Assembly (NCBI RefSeq): GCF_021556395.1
Contig: NZ_JAKGCS010000033.1
Span: 261,392 to 325,391 of the forward strand
Direction: 5' to 3'
Source: Acuticoccus kalidii
Lineage (GTDB): Bacteria; Pseudomonadota; Alphaproteobacteria; Rhizobiales; Amorphaceae
Length of the DNA: 64,000 nucleotides
Each line of letters begins with the position of its first letter. The stretch's first letter is position 1. This document shows, piece by piece, positions 58,375-64,000 of this stretch. The notes below the pieces were generated by a model that saw only the letters and a list, made by a program, of their open reading frames with translations, did not search any database and was not told where the DNA came from. The translations under genes and the position numbers were made by a program.

Positions 58375-59577
58375 ATGCCGACTGCCCCTCTGACGCTGCC
58401 GCTCAATCCGCTCCTGATCGCGACGGAAGGGGCGCCGATCCCGGCCGCGGTCGCCTGGCTCGGGCGCTATGACGGGTCGGCGGGGCCGGCGATCAATCTT
58501 TCGCAGGCGGTGCCGGGCCGCGCGCCGGAGCCGGTGCTGCTCGACGCGATGGGGCGCGCCGCCGCCTCGCCCGAGGCGGCGCGTTACGGGCCGATCGTCG
58601 GCGATCCCGCACTCCGCAAAGCGCTCGCGGCGGACATCCGCGCCGCGTATGGCGGCGATGTCGATGACGGCGACGTCATGATCACCGCGGGGTGCAATCA
58701 GGCCTTCTTCGTCACCCTCCTGGCGCTCGCGGCAGCGGGCGACGAGATCATCCTGCCGGCCCCCTGGTATTTCAATTACAAGATGGATTGCGACATGCTC
58801 GGCATCCGGGCCGTGCCGCTGATGTGCCGGGCGGAGGATGGGTTCGTGCCCGACATCGCGACGGCGCGGCGGCTGATCACGGCGCGGACGCGGGCGATCG
58901 TGCTCATCACGCCGAACAATCCGACGGGCGCCGTCTACGACCCTGCGACGATCGCCGCCTTCGGCGCGCTGGCGCGGGAGGCGGGGGTGCGCCTCGTCCT
59001 CGACGAGACCTATCGCGACTTCCTGCCGGAAGGGCATGACGGGCCGCCGCACGCAGCCTTCGACGATGCCGATTGGCGGGGGCGGATCGTGCATCTCTAC
59101 AGCTTCTCGAAATCCTGTGCCATTCCGGGGCATCGGACCGGGGCGATCGTGGCGGGGCCCGATTTCACCGCCGAAGCGGTGAAGGTGATGGACAGCCTCC
59201 AGATCTGCGCGCCGCGGGTGGCCCAGATCGCGCTCGCCGAGACGCTCGCCGCGTTATCGACCCCGCGCCGCGCGATGCGGGCGGATTTCAACCGCCGCGC
59301 CACGCTGTTCGCCGCCGAGATCGCCAAAAGTCCCGGATGGGAGATCGCCTCGATCGGCGCCTATTTCGCCTATGTCCGCCACCCCTTCGCGGCGAATGGG
59401 GCGGCGGTCGCCGAGACGCTCGCGAGCCGTCTCGGCCTCCTTTACCTGCCGGGCTCGTTCTTCGGCCCGGATCAGGACGATTATCTGCGGATCGCCTTCG
59501 CCAATGTCGACGAGGCCAGCCTGTCCTTCATCGCCGAACGTCTCAACGCGGTCGCCGCGATGCTGCCGGCGCGCTGA
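58375..59577 (+). CDS. PLP-dependent aminotransferase, class I/II
   Basis: A 400-residue fold-type I aminotransferase. Landmarks: YGPIVGDPALRKALA, TAGCNQAFFVTLL, PAPWYFNYKM, TPNNPTGAVY, DETYRDFLP and the Schiff-base Lys in YSFSKSCAIPGHRTGA. The frame upstream is open but overlaps the TetR 3' end. It is 94 bases after the regulator gene and faces the Gfo/Idh operon tail to tail; substrate is not predictable. Confidence 0.9.
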   Translation: MPTAPLTLPLNPLLIATEGAPIPAAVAWLGRYDGSAGPAINLSQAVPGRAPEPVLLDAMGRAAASPEAARYGPIVGDPALRKALAADIRAAYGGDVDDGDVMITAGCNQAFFVTLLALAAAGDEIILPAPWYFNYKMDCDMLGIRAVPLMCRAEDGFVPDIATARRLITARTRAIVLITPNNPTGAVYDPATIAAFGALAREAGVRLVLDETYRDFLPEGHDGPPHAAFDDADWRGRIVHLYSFSKSCAIPGHRTGAIVAGPDFTAEAVKVMDSLQICAPRVAQIALAETLAALSTPRRAMRADFNRRATLFAAEIAKSPGWEIASIGAYFAYVRHPFAANGAAVAETLASRLGLLYLPGSFFGPDQDDYLRIAFANVDEASLSFIAERLNAVAAMLPAR

Positions 59578-59611
59578 CCGGATCAGGGTGAGGCCGGGCG
59601 GTTGAAACGGT

Positions 59612-60613
59612 TCAATCCGCCGCGACCAACGCCGTCATCCGCTCCAGATTGTCCATCGCCACGATCCCGTCTGCGATGGTGGGGGCGGGGCTCGGCTCAC
59701 CGGACAGGCCGGCCACCACGTCGACCATCATCGCGTGATAGCCTTTGTGATCCTCGTTCACGGCGGCGGTGAAGTTGGGGCGCCAGGTCAGGCTGTCACG
59801 GGCATCCGAGAGGGTCGCGGCCGGATCGTCCGCCTTGAAGGGCGGGTCGCGGTGGTAGGTGACGCCGATGATATTGTCGATCTCGACGCGTCGATGGTCG
59901 CCCATCACGGTGACGAACTCCATCGGCGTGCCGCGCGATTGGACGGTGCCCATCACGATCGTTCCGATCGCACCATTGGCGCAGGCGATGTTGACATGGA
60001 GGAGGAGCTTGCCGGGGGTCGGCTCCGCCTTGCGCAGCCCCATCTCGACGATCGGCGCCCCGACGAGCCAGGGAACGAGGTCCATATAATGGACGCAGTG
60101 ATGGAGGAAGAAGCCGGAATAATCGACCTCCTTCTCGAAGTAGGTGGGCGCCGTCATATACGTTCCGGTGATGCCGAGAACGTCGCCGAATTCGCCGCCG
60201 CGAATGATGTTGTGGGCGATCTTGTTGCCGGTCGAATAGCGCTTCATGAAGCCGACGAGGACCGGCTTCCCGACTGCCTTGGCGGCCGCCTCGATCTCGC
60301 GCGCGCCGGCGCTCGTCGCCGCCGGCGGCTTTTCCATGAACACCGGCAGGCCGCGCTTCAAGGCGGCGATGCTGGCCACCCGGTGGAGATCGGGCCCGAC
60401 GGCCATGCCGATCGCATCGAGCCCCGCATGGGCGATCAGATCCTCGAACCGGGTGTGGACATGGTGGACGCCATATTGGGTGGCGACGGCGCTCGCCGCG
60501 TCGGCGTTCACATCGCAGATGGCTTCGAGGCGGACCCCGCAGCGGGTGATCTGCGGCAGAAGCATCTGGGTCGCGTGGCGGCCGCAGCCGATCCAGCCGA
60601 TCTTGAGTGTCAC
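59612..60613 (-). CDS. Gfo/Idh/MocA-family oxidoreductase
   Basis: A 333-residue NAD(P)-dependent sugar or polyol dehydrogenase. The dinucleotide fold begins at once ([20 protein letters not shown]), followed by [16 protein letters not shown] (the EKP motif) near residue 93 and a C-terminal alpha/beta domain with [18 protein letters not shown] 60613 has GGAGG upstream and overlaps the previous stop by 4 bases; the longer frame upstream lies within that gene. Last gene of the GntR-linked operon. Confidence 0.9.
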   Translation of the reverse strand: MTLKIGWIGCGRHATQMLLPQITRCGVRLEAICDVNADAASAVATQYGVHHVHTRFEDLIAHAGLDAIGMAVGPDLHRVASIAALKRGLPVFMEKPPAATSAGAREIEAAAKAVGKPVLVGFMKRYSTGNKIAHNIIRGGEFGDVLGITGTYMTAPTYFEKEVDYSGFFLHHCVHYMDLVPWLVGAPIVEMGLRKAEPTPGKLLLHVNIACANGAIGTIVMGTVQSRGTPMEFVTVMGDHRRVEIDNIIGVTYHRDPPFKADDPAATLSDARDSLTWRPNFTAAVNEDHKGYHAMMVDVVAGLSGEPSPAPTIADGIVAMDNLERMTALVAAD

Positions 60614-61497
60614 TGGTTCACCTCCGCCATCGCGAGCGCGGAGCGGATGAGGCCGAGGCCCGCGCGCAGCTTCTCCGTCTCGTCCTCGTGCGGCGCGCGC
60701 CAATGGGCGATCGGCAGGCCGACGCGTTCATCCTCCCGGCGGAAGGGTTCGAGCGAGACGGGACCGCGATAGTCGATATCGGCGAGGGCGCGCATGATGA
60801 CCGGCCAATCGAGATGGCCGGTGCCGGGAAAGCCGCGATGGTTCTCGTTCGCCTGGAAGTGGACGAGGCGGTCGCCGGCGGCGCGGATCGCGTCGGGGAT
60901 CGAACGCTCTTCCATGTTCATGTGAAACGTGTCGAGGACGATGCCGAGCCCCTTGTCGCCCACCATGTCGACGACCTCGATCGCCTGACGGGTGGTCGAC
61001 ACGATGTCGGTCTCGAAGCGGTTGAGCGGCTCGAGCGCGAAGACGACGCCCGCCGCGCGCGCCTCGGGTGCGACGACGGCAAGGCCCTCGACGGTCCGCT
61101 CGGCACGCCTTTTTATTGTCGCCTCGTCATGGGCGACCGGAGCGCGCGCGGCGAAGACCAGCGGTTCGCCGAAGAGCGGACCGCCGACGATCTTGGCGCC
61201 GAGTTCGGTCGCGACGTCGATGGTGCGGCGCAAATAGTCGATCCCGCCCTGCCGCGCGGTGGCGTCCGCGCTGGCGATCGAACGGTGCATGTTGACGCGC
61301 GCCGCAAGCACGATCCCGAGATCGTTGTCGGCGAGCGCGGCGCGGGTCGCGGCGAGGTCGAGCCCGTCCTCCGGCTCCGGCACGAGAAGTTCGATGAAGT
61401 CGAAGCCGAGCGCGCGGATCTTCGGGAAGAGCGACAGGTGCTCCGGCCCGAAAGGCCGGACGAATTGCATCGAGATGATCCCGATCGGATTCTGCAT
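60610..61497 (-). CDS. Sugar phosphate isomerase/epimerase (xylose-isomerase-like TIM barrel)
   Basis: A 295-residue TIM-barrel protein. Landmarks: [28 protein letters not shown], the metal Glu in [12 protein letters not shown], Asp/His in [30 protein letters not shown] and a final Glu in GPVSLEPF. Similar to D-psicose 3-epimerase or hydroxypyruvate isomerase-type enzymes; substrate not fixed. Translationally coupled to the Gfo/Idh gene. Confidence 0.9.
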   Translation of the reverse strand: MQNPIGIISMQFVRPFGPEHLSLFPKIRALGFDFIELLVPEPEDGLDLAATRAALADNDLGIVLAARVNMHRSIASADATARQGGIDYLRRTIDVATELGAKIVGGPLFGEPLVFAARAPVAHDEATIKRRAERTVEGLAVVAPEARAAGVVFALEPLNRFETDIVSTTRQAIEVVDMVGDKGLGIVLDTFHMNMEERSIPDAIRAAGDRLVHFQANENHRGFPGTGHLDWPVIMRALADIDYRGPVSLEPFRREDERVGLPIAHWRAPHEDETEKLRAGLGLIRSALAMAEVNQ

Positions 61498-61541
61498 TGA
61501 AAGGTGTCCTGAGAGCGTAGGGCTTGGGTCGAGAGGGATCG

Positions 61542-62459
61542 TCAGGTCGTGATGGTCGCGCGGAAGACGCGGCCGGCGTCGGCGATGGCCTCGCGGGCTT
61601 CGGGCAGAAGCTCGCTCATCTGCATGAAGCCGTGGACGACGCCCTCATAGGTGAGGACGGTGTCTGCGCGGCCGAGCCCGGCCAGGCGCTCGGCGAGGCG
61701 TTCGGTGTCGCTGCGCAAGGGGTCGATCCCGGCGGCATTGACGAGGAGGGGCGGAAGGGCGGCGAGCGCGGCATCGCTCGCCTCGAGGGGGCAGACCAGC
61801 GGGTTCGCCCGCGCGGCGAGAGGCACGTACCAGTCGAAAAAGCGCTGCATCTTGGCGCGCGTGAGGCCCGGCCCGTCGCGATAGGTGGTGTAGGAGGGCG
61901 AAGCGAAGTCCGCGCCATAGACGCCGTAGAAGAGAAGGCCCGTCGCCGGCATCGCGCGCGGCTTATTCAGCATCACCGCGAGGGCAAGGTTCGCCCCGGC
62001 GCTGTCGCCGGCGATGGCGAGCGCACGCCCCTCGTAGGCCGCCGCGAAGGCGTCCCAGCCGGCGACGCAGTCCTCGAGGCCGGCCGGGAAGGGCGCTTCG
62101 GGCGCGAGGCGGTAGTCGATCGAGACGACCGGCGCCGCGGCGGCGACCGCGAGGGCCCGCGTACAGCGCTCGTGCGTCTCCTTCGAGCAGAAGGCCCAGC
62201 CGCCACCGTGGATGTAGAGGATCGCGCCGCGTTCCTCGTCATTCGGCGGCGTGAACTCGGCCGCGTCGAGGCCCGCGAGCGCGAGGCGCCGCACCGAGGC
62301 CATGTCCGGCAGATTGCGGTTCCAGCGGACATTCGTGCGCGCGGCGAGCGCACGGCCTTCGGCGGACGGAAGGGTCGTCGGGTCGGGAAGGTCGCCGTCC
62401 TCCTCGGCGAGGCGGAGGAGGATCGCCATCATGGCGCTGGTCGGCTCGATCTCGCTCAT
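61542..62459 (-). CDS. HSL-type alpha/beta hydrolase
   Basis: A 305-residue esterase of the hormone-sensitive-lipase family. It has the oxyanion motif YIHGGGWAF near residue 86, the nucleophile GDSAGANLA near 153, and catalytic Asp and His in [10 protein letters not shown] and [12 protein letters not shown] 62459 overlaps the GntR stop by 4 bases. In this operon it may release a sugar or polyol from an ester before oxidation, which is inference. Confidence 0.9.
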   Translation of the reverse strand: MSEIEPTSAMMAILLRLAEEDGDLPDPTTLPSAEGRALAARTNVRWNRNLPDMASVRRLALAGLDAAEFTPPNDEERGAILYIHGGGWAFCSKETHERCTRALAVAAAAPVVSIDYRLAPEAPFPAGLEDCVAGWDAFAAAYEGRALAIAGDSAGANLALAVMLNKPRAMPATGLLFYGVYGADFASPSYTTYRDGPGLTRAKMQRFFDWYVPLAARANPLVCPLEASDAALAALPPLLVNAAGIDPLRSDTERLAERLAGLGRADTVLTYEGVVHGFMQMSELLPEAREAIADAGRVFRATITT

Positions 62460-63169
62460 GCGTCCGCTCCGGGTGCGGTGCCGCCGATGATCGACGGGCC
62501 GAAATCAACGATCGTGGCGATGTGGTGGGAGAGCGTCTTGCCGACGGCCTTGGCATCGCCCGCGACGATCGCATCGATGATCGCGACGTGCCGATCGGCC
62601 GTCTCGCGAAGGGCGCGATTGGGGGCGCTGTTCAGGATCTTGAAGCGGTGATTGTGAAGGAGGCAGCGGCTCAGGATCGGTTGAACCGCCGGAAGGTCGG
62701 CGGCGGCAAAGAGGATGAGGTGGAAGAGGCGGTCATGCGCCGACAGGGCGAACTCGTCGCCCGCATCGGCGGCTTTGCGCATCGCCTCGAGCTCCACCTG
62801 AAGCGCGGGGACGACGGCCTGCGGGTCGCGCGCCATCGTGCGCAGGACGCCGCGCGTCTCGATATCATGGCGGATATGGAGGAGTTCGCGCGCATCGTCG
62901 GCATTGCAGTCGGCGACCGCCGTGCCCCGGTGCGGGATGCGGTTCACGAGCCCTTCCTCCTGAAGCTGGAGAAGGGCCTCGCGCACCGTGCCTTGGCTAC
63001 AGGCGAACCGGCTCGCGAGGTCGAGCTCGAGAACCACCTGCTTGGGCGAGAGCTCGCCCAGCATGATCTCCCGCTGGAGCGCGATATAGACGGCATGGCT
63101 CCGCCGCGATGCCGAACGGATGGCCCCGCCAATTGCGGGAGGAGCGGACTGAAAGCTTTCGATCGCCAT
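62456..63169 (-). CDS. GntR-family (FCD) transcriptional regulator
   Basis: A 237-residue regulator: winged helix in residues 25-90 (YIALQREIMLGELSPKQVVL, then SRFACSQGTVREALLQLQEEGLV) and an FCD ligand domain (ELLHIRHDIETRGV, HDRLFHLILFAAADLP with metal-binding His, HVAIIDAIVAGDAKAV). It starts the run GntR-hydrolase-isomerase-oxidoreductase and lies 90 bases after the ABC ATPase gene. It likely represses this operon until a catabolite binds. Confidence 0.9.
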   Translation of the reverse strand: MAIESFQSAPPAIGGAIRSASRRSHAVYIALQREIMLGELSPKQVVLELDLASRFACSQGTVREALLQLQEEGLVNRIPHRGTAVADCNADDARELLHIRHDIETRGVLRTMARDPQAVVPALQVELEAMRKAADAGDEFALSAHDRLFHLILFAAADLPAVQPILSRCLLHNHRFKILNSAPNRALRETADRHVAIIDAIVAGDAKAVGKTLSHHIATIVDFGPSIIGGTAPGADA

Positions 63170-63172
63170 AAG

Positions 63173-63184
63173 ACTCGTATGAGT
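63173..63184. promoter_or_regulatory. Candidate GntR operator
   Basis: ACTC-GTAT-GAGT, palindromic arms with a 4-base centre, directly upstream of the GntR start. On the minus strand a TATAAAAT -10-like box (63197-63204) precedes it, so binding would sit between promoter and gene. Confidence 0.4.
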
Positions 63185-63213
63185 TATCGTTATCGATATT
63201 TTATACCATGCCC

Positions 63214-63238
63214 GCCGTTTGCCCGGAAGGCAAACGGC
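63214..63238 (-). terminator. Hairpin after the ABC ATPase gene
   Basis: Perfect 10-bp stem GCCGTTTGCC / GGCAAACGGC with a 5-base loop, 22 bases beyond the stop of the ABC ATPase gene on the minus strand. No T run; it may attenuate read-through into the GntR gene. Confidence 0.5.
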
Positions 63239-63259
63239 GTGCGGCGTGCGGGGCGGGTG

Positions 63260-64000
63260 TCATCCGTCACGCTCACGTTCGATGATGCGGGCGTGATGCG
63301 GGTCGATGGTGATCGCAATGGACTCGCCTTCGCTCCGCAATCGCTGCGCGCCCTGCTCGATGAGGAGGAGGGGGCCAAGCGAGGTCTCGACGCGATATTC
63401 ACACTGCGCCCCGAGATAGGACGCCCTGCGGATGGTGCCGCCGATCGCCTCCCTGGCCGCATCCGTGATGCGCAGATGCTCCGGCCGCAGCATCACGTCG
63501 ACCGTCATCCCGGCGGGAAGCTCGGTGCCGAGTGGGAGCCCGTCGAGGACGACGCGGCTCTGTCCGTCCGGGCCCGCGATGGTGGTCGCTTCGATGACGT
63601 TGGCATCGCCCATGAAGTCGGCGACGAAGGCGCTCGCCGGTTCGTTATAAAGGCTGCTCGGCGGGCCGGATTGCTCGATCCGCCCGGCCTTCATGATGAT
63701 CACCCGGTCGGAGATCGCCATCGCCTCGGATTGGTCGTGCGTGACGTAGAGGACGGTGAGGCCGAGGCGCTGTTGGAGGTCCCGAATGTCCTCGCGGACC
63801 TGGCGGCGCAATTTGGCGTCGAGGTTCGAGAGCGGCTCGTCGAAGAGGAGGACGGCCGGTTCGAGGACCAGCGCGCGGGCGACGGCGACGCGCTGCTGCT
63901 GGCCACCCGAGATTTCGCTCGGCAGACGCTTTTCGTAGCCCGCGAGGCCGACGAGCTCGAGCTGGGCGCGGGCCCGCTCGTGCGCCTCCCTCTTGCCGGT
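63260..64000 (-). CDS. ABC transporter ATP-binding protein (PotA/UgpC type), 5' end outside window
   Basis: The 3' 741 bases of an importer ATPase, cut by the window edge. Visible motifs are the signature SEISGGQQQRVAVARAL, Walker B VLLFDEPLSNLDAKLR, the H-loop YVTHDQSEA and a C-terminal TOBE domain (VMLRPEHLRI). Walker A must lie beyond 64000. It belongs to the group that serves sugar, glycerol-3-phosphate, polyamine or iron importers; the GntR-linked catabolic genes downstream favour a carbohydrate-like substrate. Permease genes would be further upstream. Confidence 0.92.
   Translation of the reverse strand, partial: TGKREAHERARAQLELVGLAGYEKRLPSEISGGQQQRVAVARALVLEPAVLLFDEPLSNLDAKLRRQVREDIRDLQQRLGLTVLYVTHDQSEAMAISDRVIIMKAGRIEQSGPPSSLYNEPASAFVADFMGDANVIEATTIAGPDGQSRVVLDGLPLGTELPAGMTVDVMLRPEHLRITDAAREAIGGTIRRASYLGAQCEYRVETSLGPLLLIEQGAQRLRSEGESIAITIDPHHARIIERERDG

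Overview
The window is a contiguous, GC-rich, gene-dense piece of an alphaproteobacterial chromosome, most probably from the Hyphomicrobiales (Rhizobiales). The evidence is the block frr-uppS-cdsA-dxr-rseP-bamA-lpxD-fabZ-lpxA-lpxI-lpxB with LpxI rather than LpxH, an adrenodoxin-type ferredoxin, a DUF3126 protein, and a 2119-residue two-pass membrane coiled-coil protein that fits GPR/RgsE, the growth-pole protein of polar-growing rhizobia. I cannot name the genus from sequence alone.

Layout. 191-11851: translation recycling, isoprenoid and phospholipid precursor synthesis, envelope proteolysis, outer-membrane assembly and lipid A synthesis, all on the plus strand with several 4-base stop/start overlaps. 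11900-13010: a wrecked IS5-family insertion sequence and an orphan Imm53-like immunity gene. 13139-19502: comEC, gltX, an MFS transporter and gltA. 19503-21977: 2.5 kb without a convincing gene, holding a terminator, three ~215-bp tandem repeats, a decayed inverted fragment of the 3' end of gpr, and a 21-bp x 12 minisatellite. 21978-28337: gpr. 28673-37212: mostly housekeeping genes (ferredoxin, cysE, gamma-carbonic anhydrase, rhomboid, CBS protein, hisI, Fe-S scaffold, yidD, thrS). 37308-43757: membrane, secreted and redox proteins and a LysR/EamA pair. 43997-54516: the unusual signalling locus described below. 54549-58280: emrAB with a divergent TetR regulator and two clear operators. 58375-64000: an aminotransferase and a GntR-linked carbohydrate-type catabolic operon running off the window end with an ABC ATPase.

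The most interesting part is 45286-53789. Two divergent operons each start with a small two-pass sensor-like membrane protein, then a protein in which a similar sensor unit is fused to a complete major-facilitator transporter domain. Both gene pairs overlap by exactly 14 bases. The left operon continues into a membrane SpoIIE/PP2C phosphatase, the right one into a Tat-exported ABC-type substrate-binding protein without ABC permease or ATPase. A PAS-class III adenylyl cyclase lies tail to tail with the phosphatase. I read this as a duplicated sensor-transporter module wired to a phosphatase output. Its ligand and cytoplasmic target are unknown.

No rRNA, tRNA, CRISPR array or prophage was recognised. 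Start codons were chosen by ribosome-binding sites, signal peptides and family length. Domain calls come from reading motifs, not from database searches.
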